NCBI GenBank assembly: GCA_038230275.1
Contig: JBBRNO010000176.1
Location: 1-12,234, forward strand
Reading direction: 5' to 3'
Source of the DNA: JANXXV01 sp038230275
GTDB taxonomy: Bacteria > Acidobacteriota > Terriglobia > Bryobacterales > Bryobacteraceae
Length of the DNA: 12,234 bases
Position 1 is the first letter of the stretch. The number at the start of each line of letters is the position of its first letter. Below are positions 1 to 7,056 of this stretch, in pieces. The position numbers and the translations under genes were made by a program. The notes under the pieces are model-generated. The model did no database searches. It saw only the letters and a list, made by a program, of their open reading frames with translations, and was not told the DNA's origin.

Positions 1-666
1 GCCATGGCGCAGGCTTTCCTCGAATCCGGGCCGGCTCGCACCATTGCGATCGTCACCGCCGACGTGCATAGCCGCTCACTTTTGCCCAGGCGGGTGCAGG
101 GAGAATTTGGCGGCTTGTTTGGCGACGGTGCCAGCGCGTTTGTGTTGAGCTCGAAACCACGCGTTGGAGAAGCCGCGCAGTATTCGCTGGGAAAATTCGT
201 ATTTGGCTGCGACAGCCAGTATTCGGAAGCCATAAGCGTGGCAGACACGAAGGATGGCGGCTTGGCGGTGCAGTTTGACGGGGAAGCTTTGTCTCGCGCG
301 GCCATTACCCGCATGGAGCGAGTGATCGGCGCCATCGAACAGCAGAGCGGCATTGCGCGGAAAGAGGTCGGTGCATTCGCCACGCACCAGCCCAACCCAA
401 GGCTGGTAACTTTGCTTGCCAAACAGTGCGCGGTAGCGGCGGAACTCTTCCCGGTAGTAGCCCGAATTTACGGAAACCTGGGCTCGTCCACCTGCGGGGT
501 GGCGCTGAGTGTGGCGATGGAGACGGCCTCAAAATTCGAGGCCGGATCGCGGAAACCCATTTTTCTGGCGTCATTGGGACCGGGGCTAGTGTTCGGCGGG
601 GGGTGGCTGAGGCCCTTAAGTTGTAACCTTTCGTTACATCGCCCAGCGCGAAGCCCCCAGCGTTAG
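1..666 (+). CDS. 3-oxoacyl-ACP synthase III-like protein (KAS III / thiolase fold), 5'-truncated
   Basis: C-terminal part of a KAS III-type condensing enzyme; the family joins an acyl-CoA starter to malonyl-ACP in fatty acid or related lipid synthesis in the cytoplasm. The frame is open from base 1, so the start is outside the window. Counting from the Met at base 4, the family block FGDGASAFVL lies at 39-48, the catalytic His in ATHQPNPRLV at 128, and the catalytic Asn in GNLGSSTCGVAL at 158. The nucleophilic Cys of the Cys-His-Asn triad would be upstream and cannot be checked. The fold should end near FGGGWLRP (198-204); about 16 further residues rich in Arg, Pro and Ser follow before the TAG. 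The Asn loop differs from the usual GNTSAASIP of housekeeping FabH, so this may be a paralogue for a specialised product. Family call is firm, substrate unknown. Confidence 0.85.
   Translation, partial: AMAQAFLESGPARTIAIVTADVHSRSLLPRRVQGEFGGLFGDGASAFVLSSKPRVGEAAQYSLGKFVFGCDSQYSEAISVADTKDGGLAVQFDGEALSRAAITRMERVIGAIEQQSGIARKEVGAFATHQPNPRLVTLLAKQCAVAAELFPVVARIYGNLGSSTCGVALSVAMETASKFEAGSRKPIFLASLGPGLVFGGGWLRPLSCNLSLHRPARSPQR
622..638. promoter_or_regulatory. Perfect dyad TGTAAC-N5-GTTACA, possible operator
   Basis: Two perfect 6-bp inverted arms (622-627 and 633-638) are separated by CTTTC. The dyad sits inside the last codons of the KAS III-like gene, in the tail beyond the conserved fold, about 155 bp upstream of the chosen start of the first pilin gene. 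An AT-rich stretch that could hold a -10 element (around 671-685) follows it. The size and symmetry suit a dimeric regulator, but I cannot name one, and a 6-bp dyad can arise by chance. Confidence 0.25.
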
Positions 667-792
667 CCCCTATTTTTAGTATATGTGCAACGAAATGAAT
701 GGCTTACTAAGCAGGATGTGATGGAGGCATACATGCAATCTCTTGTTACGACTGGAAGTCCCGGGATGCCTTATCCCGCTGGGAGTCACAGC
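667..792 (+). promoter_or_regulatory. Leader region of the minor pilin operon, with a hairpin over the SD
   Basis: This 126-nt gap follows the KAS III-like stop codon. It starts with an AT-rich stretch (671-685) and no convincing -35 partner. GGAGG at 723-727 stands 5 nt before an in-frame ATG at 733, an alternative start for the first pilin. A perfect hairpin follows: CGGGAT (762-767), loop GCCTT, ATCCCG (773-778). Weaker flanking pairing (TCC 759-761 with GGA 782-784; GAC 750-752 with GTC 785-787) would draw in GGGAG (781-785), the Shine-Dalgarno of the ATG at 793. I looked for the conserved core of a GEMM c-di-GMP riboswitch, known upstream of some pilin genes, and did not see it. No terminator for the upstream gene is visible, so read-through is possible. 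Confidence 0.35.
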
Positions 793-1425
793 ATGACGCA
801 GCGCCGCGAACGATCTCAAGCAGGGTTCTCGCTGGTAGAAGTACTCATTGTAGTGTTCGTGATCTTCGTGCTCTCAGCGATGGCCATCATTCTGACGCAG
901 GGCACGTTGCAGAGTTACAAAGCCAACGCCGCTCGGGACGGGGTGGTTGCTCAGATTCGATTGGCGCGCGAACTGGCGATCTCCAAGCGCCGCAACGTGC
1001 GCATTGATTTCACTCTCCCTAACCAGATTCAAACCACGGTTCAGTACCGCCTGGGCGAGACGCCCGGCTTGGCGTTGCCCCCCGTGTATCTGAATGATGC
1101 GGACCAGGGAGTCAACACTGGAGCGCAGTTTTACGTGTTTCCGGGATTGCCGGACACTCCCATGGCTTTTGGGAACACATCAGCTATCAATCTGTCGCAA
1201 CCCGGTGGCGGTGGGGCTTGGGCGGTGATGTTTACGACCTCGGGAGCGTTAGTAGGTACATCGGCGCTGGCGGGCCTGGACCTGATCGGGAACAGCAATC
1301 CAGTCAACGCATCGATTTTCTTGGGAATTCCGTCCAACAGCGGCTCGGCGCGGGCTATCACCATTCTGGGAGCGACCGGCCGAGTGCGGACATATTCATG
1401 GGATGGTTCGCTATGGAGAGAATAA
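793..1425 (+). CDS. GspH/FimT-family minor (pseudo)pilin
   Basis: First gene of the pilin operon, 210 residues. FimT/GspH proteins are low-abundance subunits that prime assembly of type IV pili or type II secretion pseudopili at the inner membrane. The leader MTQRRERSQAG is short and basic and ends in Gly; prepilin peptidase would cut before FSLVEVLIVV, leaving the invariant Glu at mature position 5. A hydrophobic helix of about 20 residues follows, then the GspH-type stretch ARELAISKRRNVRIDF around residues 56-71. The C-terminal part is Gly/Ser/Asn-rich. No cysteine is present. I chose the ATG at 793 because GGGAG lies 7 nt upstream and the leader length is typical. The ATG at 733, with GGAGG 5 nt upstream, would give an unusually long 31-residue leader but cannot be excluded. 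Whether it serves a pilus or a secretion system cannot be told from this gene. Confidence 0.85.
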   Translation: MTQRRERSQAGFSLVEVLIVVFVIFVLSAMAIILTQGTLQSYKANAARDGVVAQIRLARELAISKRRNVRIDFTLPNQIQTTVQYRLGETPGLALPPVYLNDADQGVNTGAQFYVFPGLPDTPMAFGNTSAINLSQPGGGGAWAVMFTTSGALVGTSALAGLDLIGNSNPVNASIFLGIPSNSGSARAITILGATGRVRTYSWDGSLWRE

Positions 1426-1436
1426 GGAGCCAAGCA

Positions 1437-2003
1437 ATGGAGCGCCGACGAAAGCGAATTGGGCAGCAACGTGGTTTCACGATGATCGAAGCGTTGATTT
1501 CCATCATGGTGCTCTCTTTCGGCGTGTTGTCTCTGGCGGCGGTTTATGCGCAGGGAATTTACTACGCCAGTTTGACGCAGTACGACTACATCGCCGAGAA
1601 AAAGGCGGAGCAGGCGGTGGAAGCAATTTTCACCGCGCGCGATAACAAGACGCTGAGCTGGGCAGAAATTCAGAATACCCCCTCCGGCGGGGTATTCGTC
1701 ACCGGCGCGCAGCCGATGCTGCAGCCCGGTCCGGATGGCCTGGTGGGCACCGCGGCAGACGCCGGCTCTCCGAACGAATTTATCGTAATCGGCCCCAATT
1801 CTTCGGGGCAAATCGGAACCTCCACGGACCGCCAGGTGGATTTGAATCCGTGGATGACCCGCACTATTGACATCATTCCAGTGGTGGACACCGCCGGAAA
1901 CAACGAGCCTAACCTTCGGCAGATTACCGTGACGGTGGCGTATCACGTCGGGTCCATGCAGCGTACGCATACATTGATCAGCTATATCTCGTCATTCGCT
2001 TAG
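1437..2003 (+). CDS. pilV: PilV-like minor pilin
   Basis: Second gene of the operon, 188 residues. PilV-type subunits join the minor pilin complex that initiates type IV pilus assembly. The leader MERRRKRIGQQRG is strongly basic; cleavage would expose FTMIEALISIMVLSFGVLSL, with Glu at mature position 5 and a long hydrophobic helix ending near residue 34. The following segment (YIAEKKAEQAVEAIFTARDN, about 51-70) resembles the amphipathic continuation of the pilin helix. The globular part ends with beta-like repeats such as RQITVTVAYHV. There are no cysteines. The start is well supported: AAGGAG at 1424-1429 overlaps the upstream TAA and stands 7 nt before the ATG, which implies translational coupling with the FimT-like gene. 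The family call rests on the N-terminus, operon position and size, because the C-terminal domain is not conserved. Confidence 0.83.
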   Translation: MERRRKRIGQQRGFTMIEALISIMVLSFGVLSLAAVYAQGIYYASLTQYDYIAEKKAEQAVEAIFTARDNKTLSWAEIQNTPSGGVFVTGAQPMLQPGPDGLVGTAADAGSPNEFIVIGPNSSGQIGTSTDRQVDLNPWMTRTIDIIPVVDTAGNNEPNLRQITVTVAYHVGSMQRTHTLISYISSFA

Positions 2004-2033
2004 AGCGTTACTGAGAACGCAGGAGCTTCGGGC

Positions 2034-3200
2034 ATGAAAAAACAGTCGGGCTTTACGCTAGTAGAAATGATGGTGGCGATGGCTGTGGCGCTGATCGCTC
2101 TGGCCGCAACGGTGTCGGCGTTCCGGGATTCCGCCAACACCAACCAGCGGGTGTCGCTGAAAGCGGACATCTCCGACAACCTGCGCGCGGGCATGAACTT
2201 TATCCAGCAGGACTTGATTCAGGCGGGCACCGGTATACCGGTGGGAGGCATCGCCATCCCTAACACCGGCGCGCCCGGTTCGGGATGCGCCACCGGTGTT
2301 TCCGCCGTGAACCGCCCCACACTGGTAGCGGGGGCACTGGAATTTCCCATCTGCAACACCACGCTCCCTGCGGTTGAGCCGGGAGACGGGCTTGGAAATA
2401 CCATCAACAGCCCGGACGCCTCGTCCCTTACACCCACGGACCTGATAACCATGATGTACGTGGATAATACACTGGGGCTGGACGATAAACCGATCAACCA
2501 AACTCCGTTTGCAACGGATCCTGGATGCGCCGGAACGATTAACGCCAGCGGTGACACGGTTTTCTTTGACAACACCACTATGGTGGCGGGCAAGGTTCAC
2601 TGCACCGATCTCGGCGCCGCCAACATACCTATGAGCCCGGGCGACTTGATTCTCTTCACCAATGTGAACGGCACGGCCATGCAGACGGTGACCGCGGTTT
2701 CAGGCCAGACGTTGACTTTCGCCAGTGGCCTGTCGGCAGGCGACGCCTTCAACTTGAATGGCACGGGCAAACCGGCGGGTACGCTGATCCAACTGCAAAA
2801 TTACACCACCAGCGGCGCCGGAGTGCGCACGTACCTGGGAACTTACCCGCCTACCACGGCCTCGCGCATCTGGATGATCAGCTACTACCTGGACGACATT
2901 ACCGTTCCTGGCCGTGTGCGGCTGATGCGCCGGACGAATTTCAAACCGGGCGTAGTGGTGGGAGAGACCATCGAGAATTTGCAGTTCACGTATAGCTACG
3001 TGAGCGGCGGAACGGTGCTCTCCAACCAACCTGGAGTGCCGGCGACGTACTCTGAAAACCAGATTCGAAACGTGGGGATTTACCTCGGTGCGCGCTCTGA
3101 CAATGCTTTAAACACCGCGGGATCTTCCGCTTATCTCCGTAACAGCATTCAAACGCAGGTGTGCCTCCGCAGCCTGTCTTACGTTGACCAGTACAAATAG
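2034..3200 (+). CDS. pilW: PilW-like minor pilin
   Basis: Third gene of the operon, 388 residues. The leader MKKQSG is short; the mature protein begins FTLVEMMVAMAVALIALAAT, with Glu at position 5 and a 20-residue hydrophobic helix. The region just after it (ADISDNLRAGMNFIQQDLIQAGTG, roughly 44-67 of the precursor) is the typical PilW continuation, in which the helix leads to an 'R.....I..DL..AG' pattern. The remainder is a long Thr/Gly/Asn-rich beta-type domain with five cysteines, larger than the domain of many PilW proteins. AGGAG at 2021-2025 stands 8 nt before the ATG, and the gap from pilV is 30 nt. PilW normally works with PilV and PilX at the pilus tip. Some annotation pipelines would give only 'prepilin-type N-terminal cleavage/methylation domain protein'. 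Confidence 0.85.
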   Translation: MKKQSGFTLVEMMVAMAVALIALAATVSAFRDSANTNQRVSLKADISDNLRAGMNFIQQDLIQAGTGIPVGGIAIPNTGAPGSGCATGVSAVNRPTLVAGALEFPICNTTLPAVEPGDGLGNTINSPDASSLTPTDLITMMYVDNTLGLDDKPINQTPFATDPGCAGTINASGDTVFFDNTTMVAGKVHCTDLGAANIPMSPGDLILFTNVNGTAMQTVTAVSGQTLTFASGLSAGDAFNLNGTGKPAGTLIQLQNYTTSGAGVRTYLGTYPPTTASRIWMISYYLDDITVPGRVRLMRRTNFKPGVVVGETIENLQFTYSYVSGGTVLSNQPGVPATYSENQIRNVGIYLGARSDNALNTAGSSAYLRNSIQTQVCLRSLSYVDQYK

Positions 3201-3210
3201 GAGACTGACG

Positions 3211-6093
3211 ATGAAAGCCCCCAAAAAATTATTGCGACGCGAGGCCGGCATCGCCCTGCTCACCACGATTCTGTTGATGCTGCTGATGTCCAGCTTGCTG
3301 ATCGGCTTCGTCCTGCTCATCACCGAAGGCCAAAAGATGAGCGGCATGAACAACGACTACAGCCGCGCGTTCTATGCTTCGGAAGCCGGCATGGAGAAGA
3401 TCACCGCCGACCTGGGCACGCTGTTCAACAAGAACTATTCGCCGACCGCGGCACAACTTGCGGCGATTGCTTCGCAGCCTCCGATACTCAACGGCATTGT
3501 CTATACCCAGTTCGATGGCACCTCCGGTTACCAGCTGCAATACCCGGGATCGCCTGGGGCGCCTGTCGCCACGGTAACGCAGATCAAGTCGGGCACGTCG
3601 CCTTACCAGGGCATGACTGCGCTGGCTACGCCATATACGTTGACGGTGACGGCGCGCACGCAGCAGGGCACCGAAGTGAAACTCCAGCGCACCACCCAGA
3701 CCGTTGGCATCCCGATGTTCCAGTTCGGCGTTTTCTGCGACCTCGATTGCAGCTTTTTTCCTGGGCCGGTATTCAACTTCGGTGGCCGCACTCACAGCAA
3801 TGGAAATTTGTTCCTGGCGGCAGGGTCCGGGCTGAACCTCCCCGACAAAGTTACGGTGGTCTCGAATATCGTGCGCACCAATTTGTCGAACGGCTACCCG
3901 ACGACGACCGGTTCTTATGGTGGTGCGGTGAACGTGACTACAGGAAGCGGCGGAATGCGACCGCTGGCCTACAGTGAAGGCAGCCTAACAGGCACGCTGG
4001 GCTCTCCGGCGAATCCGGCCTGGCCGGCACTTTCCCAGGGCACTTACCAGAGCAATATCATAACGGGTGCGACCCCTCTGAATCTGGGCATCGTAACTCT
4101 TGGAACAGGCACTAAACCGATAGACATTATTCGCCGTCCCATACCAGCGGACGCTCCGGTGGTTACGCAGCAACGCTACTTCGCGCAGGCGAGCATCAAG
4201 ATTCTGTTGTCCGACAATCCCGCGGACATCATGAACATGCCCTGCATTGACAACACCACGCAGCCTTTCGAATTGGGGAAGCTTTCCCAAACTTGGGCAG
4301 CGTTGCAGGCTTCACCGGATCCGCAGATCACTTACCTGAGGGGCAAACTGGGCGCAAACCTGGTGCCGCTTGCCAGTGCGGGCGGGCTGGCGATCTACAC
4401 GCCATCTTCCGAGGTAGCGCCTGCGGGCGACGGCTACTGGGTGGCTCCGGGTATTGCGACGACCGCCGGTTTCCTCAAAATTGAAATCCAACTCGGACCC
4501 TCAATGGCGCTTAGTCCGTGTGGGACCTTTCAAGACGTGACGCTGGAAGTTCTTGGACTTGGCTACGTAGGCAAAAACATTAATCCGACTGGGCCGGTGC
4601 CCCTCCTGGCCAGTCCGATCCTCCCGGGTTTGCCGGTAGCGCAACAAGCTCCGGATGCGGGAATTTGTCCCGAGCCTTTTCCAAACGCCCTCATCAGGCT
4701 ACAGCGCATCCGCGACAATCCCGGTCCGGGCAACACCGGATGCGGATTTGCAGGCGGCAATATCTTAAACCGTGCGGGCACGGACTTCTGGCCAAACTCC
4801 TTATTTGACACCCGCGAAGGTGCCATCCGCGACGTGTCTCCCGCGGGCACGATCGGAGCAGCCCCAGCGATAAATTACAAAGATATGGTCACGCCGGGTG
4901 GGGTGATGCACTACGTGGAACTCGACGCCGGCAATATCGCGAAGTGGCTGGCTGGCACAATTCCCGGAAGCGGCCCCGGCTCGCGCGATCCGTTGACGGC
5001 TCCTAACGACTTCACCGTGTACTTTTCGGACCGCCGTGGAAACTGGGTAAACGGTGCTCTGCTGCCGGGCCCCTGGCCCCCGCTGTCTTTTACACAGAAT
5101 GAAACCGGGGAATACGGCTTCGCGGATTTCATCAATTCCACAGTAGCTTCCGGTTGCCCGGACAAAGGTGTGCAACCAGCAGAAGATCTTGACGGCAACG
5201 GTTTTCTCTTCACCTACGGCCAGGATCCAGGACAGGCGCTGAAGCCTGCTACGCTTTGGAAATATCTCGGCGGCACTCCGTGGACGGGCGGATATAGCCC
5301 CAAGCCTGGCGTACCGAACATGGGCACGAATACCTCCGGCCCCGCGGCGAACGTTTTTGCTCCGTATCCCGGATGCAACATCACCAACAATCCTTCGGGC
5401 ACCGCCATCTGGCCGAGCGCGTACATCATTCACGCCAACGAGGCGCGTGAAAATCCTACGTTCTTCTTCCGCCGTGCGATGAAAGTTGTGAACGGCAGCT
5501 TGCTGCAGACCGGGCCTTGCCCGGGTACCACTGGCGGCGCCGTGATCAACTGCGGCCTAACCATCGCAGCGGAAAACCCGGTTTATCTGGAAGGCGATTA
5601 CAACTCTAATTCCGGTGGAAACGGTTGGGCGGACCCGCACGTGGCTACTTCCATTGTCGCGGACGCGGTAACGCTGCTATCCAAGAACTGGAACGATGTG
5701 AACTCCTTCTCCTCTCCATTCAATACCGGTGGACGTATATCCACGGATACCTGGTACCGCGTGGCCATTGTCGCCGGCAAGGGTTTCTCTTTCGCGCAGC
5801 CTTCTTACGGTGGCCAGGATTTTGGCACCGATGGCGGAGTTCACAACTTCCTGCGCTACATAGAAAATTGGGGCGGGCAGAACTTGCACTATAGAGGATC
5901 GCTCATCAGTCTGTTCCTTAATCACCAGGCGGTCGGCATATTCAAGTGCTGCACAACGGTCTACAGTCCACCGGCTCGTGACTACACCTTTGACATAGAG
6001 TTCCTCCAGCCGCAGTTCTTGCCGCCGCGCACGCCGCTGTTCCGCGACGTCAATACTACCGGCTTTACTCAGCTGCTGCTGCCGCAACAGTAA
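3211..6093 (+). CDS. Very large PilX-like minor pilin / putative pilus tip protein
   Basis: Last gene of the pilin operon, 960 residues, several times the usual size of PilX (about 150-250). The start is the ATG at 3211, with AGGAG at 3199-3203, partly inside the upstream stop codon, 7 nt away. The N-terminus is basic, followed by G13 and a hydrophobic helix at about 14-37. The helix lacks the Glu at mature position 5, as PilX and GspK-type tip subunits often do. FYASEAGMEK (54-63) matches the 'A...AEA..E' block of PilX N-terminal domains. The long exported part contains FGGRTHSNGNLFLA (190-203), a calcium-loop-like DLDGNG (659-664), NPVYLEGDYN (789-798) and ADAVTLLSKNWND (817-829), plus 12 cysteines. 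It is rich in Gly, Pro, Asn and Thr, which fits a beta-rich secreted domain. Tip or adhesin function is inferred from position and architecture. No PilY1 gene is nearby, so the enlarged domain may take over part of that role. Confidence 0.8.
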   Translation: MKAPKKLLRREAGIALLTTILLMLLMSSLLIGFVLLITEGQKMSGMNNDYSRAFYASEAGMEKITADLGTLFNKNYSPTAAQLAAIASQPPILNGIVYTQFDGTSGYQLQYPGSPGAPVATVTQIKSGTSPYQGMTALATPYTLTVTARTQQGTEVKLQRTTQTVGIPMFQFGVFCDLDCSFFPGPVFNFGGRTHSNGNLFLAAGSGLNLPDKVTVVSNIVRTNLSNGYPTTTGSYGGAVNVTTGSGGMRPLAYSEGSLTGTLGSPANPAWPALSQGTYQSNIITGATPLNLGIVTLGTGTKPIDIIRRPIPADAPVVTQQRYFAQASIKILLSDNPADIMNMPCIDNTTQPFELGKLSQTWAALQASPDPQITYLRGKLGANLVPLASAGGLAIYTPSSEVAPAGDGYWVAPGIATTAGFLKIEIQLGPSMALSPCGTFQDVTLEVLGLGYVGKNINPTGPVPLLASPILPGLPVAQQAPDAGICPEPFPNALIRLQRIRDNPGPGNTGCGFAGGNILNRAGTDFWPNSLFDTREGAIRDVSPAGTIGAAPAINYKDMVTPGGVMHYVELDAGNIAKWLAGTIPGSGPGSRDPLTAPNDFTVYFSDRRGNWVNGALLPGPWPPLSFTQNETGEYGFADFINSTVASGCPDKGVQPAEDLDGNGFLFTYGQDPGQALKPATLWKYLGGTPWTGGYSPKPGVPNMGTNTSGPAANVFAPYPGCNITNNPSGTAIWPSAYIIHANEARENPTFFFRRAMKVVNGSLLQTGPCPGTTGGAVINCGLTIAAENPVYLEGDYNSNSGGNGWADPHVATSIVADAVTLLSKNWNDVNSFSSPFNTGGRISTDTWYRVAIVAGKGFSFAQPSYGGQDFGTDGGVHNFLRYIENWGGQNLHYRGSLISLFLNHQAVGIFKCCTTVYSPPARDYTFDIEFLQPQFLPPRTPLFRDVNTTGFTQLLLPQQ

Positions 6094-6125
6094 AAGCAGA
6101 AGCTCTACTCAGATAAACAAGTGCG

Positions 6126-6158
6126 AACCAGCGCCGCAGTCTGGCGCTGGTTTTTTTT
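6126..6158 (+). terminator. Rho-independent terminator of the minor pilin operon
   Basis: A perfect stem CCAGCGCC (6128-6135) / GGCGCTGG (6143-6150), extendable by two A-T pairs, has a 7-nt loop and is followed at once by eight T (6151-6158). It lies 32 nt past the PilX-like stop and reads on the + strand. On the - strand the same stem lacks a following T-run, so it should not terminate suhB efficiently. Confidence 0.93.
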
Positions 6159-6183
6159 GTTCTTACGTATGTCTTGCGCGGAG

Positions 6184-6990
6184 CTATAACTGCAGCGGTT
6201 CACGCTGCGCGATTTTGGCGGCGAGGCCCAGCATCTCTTCGTGGATGAGACCGTTGGTAGCGAGGACTACCGGCCCGCCCAGGCGATACGGTTCGCCGGC
6301 GAGATCAGTTACTTTGCCACCCGCTTCTTCCACCAGCAGAACTCCCGCGGCGGTATCCCAGGCTTTCAATCCAAATTCCCAGAAGCCTTCGAAGCGGCCG
6401 CAAGCGACGCTGGCCAGATCCAGCGCAGCGGAACCGTCGCGCCGCACGCCGTGCGAGTGCATGGTGAAGTCCCCGTAGTAACGCAGATTGGGACTGGCCT
6501 TGCGGTTGTGAGTGGGAAAACCGGTGCACAGCAGACTGGTGGTCAGCGTTGAAATTTTGGAAGCATGGATGGGTTTGCCGTTCAGCGCGGCGCCTTCACC
6601 GCGAGCGGCGGTGAACAGTTCTTCGGAGATAGGGTTGTAGATCGCCCCAGCCAGCAACACATCGTGTTGGGCCACCGCGATGGACACACAAAAACAAGGG
6701 TAGCCGTGCGCAAAGTTGGTGGTGCCGTCGAGAGGGTCCACGTGCCATCGGTAGCCGGACCCCGAGGCCGTTTCATGGCCGGTGCCTTCTTCCGCGGCGA
6801 TAGCATGATCGGGAAACAATTCGGTGAGCCGCGCTACGATGGCCGCTTCCGAGCGCTTATCGGCTTGCGTGACCAGATCTACTTCATCGCCTTTGTAGCT
6901 GATTTTTGCCGGGCGCGCGATTTCTTCGCGCAGGATTTGGCCGGCTTCACGGGCTATTTCGGTGGCCGCTTCCAGGAAATTTTTGGGCAT
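6184..6990 (-). CDS. suhB: Inositol monophosphatase family protein
   Basis: A 268-residue cytoplasmic Mg2+-dependent phosphatase of the inositol monophosphatase family, of normal length. The metal-binding signature is intact: Glu67-Glu68 in AAEEGTG, the block WHVDPLDGTTNFAHGYP with Asp85 and Asp88, and the C-terminal block WDTAAGVLLVEEAGG with Asp212. The substrate-pocket stretch RRDGSAALDLASVACGRFEGFWE (183-205) is also typical, although RRDGS replaces the commoner R-R-x-G-S/A with Asp. Family members hydrolyse myo-inositol 1-phosphate, and some act on related sugar phosphates; E. coli SuhB also takes part in rRNA transcription complexes. It lies 66 nt downstream of the TIGR01777 gene on the same strand and may be co-transcribed with it. 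The ribosome binding site is weak. The gene converges on the pilin operon. The exact substrate cannot be told. Confidence 0.93.
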   Translation of the reverse strand: MPKNFLEAATEIAREAGQILREEIARPAKISYKGDEVDLVTQADKRSEAAIVARLTELFPDHAIAAEEGTGHETASGSGYRWHVDPLDGTTNFAHGYPCFCVSIAVAQHDVLLAGAIYNPISEELFTAARGEGAALNGKPIHASKISTLTTSLLCTGFPTHNRKASPNLRYYGDFTMHSHGVRRDGSAALDLASVACGRFEGFWEFGLKAWDTAAGVLLVEEAGGKVTDLAGEPYRLGGPVVLATNGLIHEEMLGLAAKIAQREPLQL

Positions 6991-7056
6991 TGGATATTCT
7001 GCATGATAGCAGGGAAGCGTGGGCTTTCGATTTCTTCAACAGTGAGAAGGAGATTA

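Noticed and set aside
667..792. GEMM-type c-di-GMP riboswitch upstream of the pilin operon
   Set aside because: I looked for it because such riboswitches precede pilin genes in some bacteria; the conserved core sequences are absent.
1131..1970. Long - strand ORF opposite the FimT/PilV genes
   Set aside because: The + strand frames contain clear prepilin signatures with SD sites. The opposite product is rich in Arg and His, as expected of a shadow frame in GC-rich DNA.
4801..5433. Long - strand ORF inside the PilX-like gene
   Set aside because: It lies opposite a continuous 960-codon frame, with Arg-rich composition and no family motif.
6094..6183. Bidirectional terminator between the convergent PilX-like and suhB genes
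   Set aside because: The stem has an eight-T tail only on the + strand; on the - strand the sequence after the stem is mixed.
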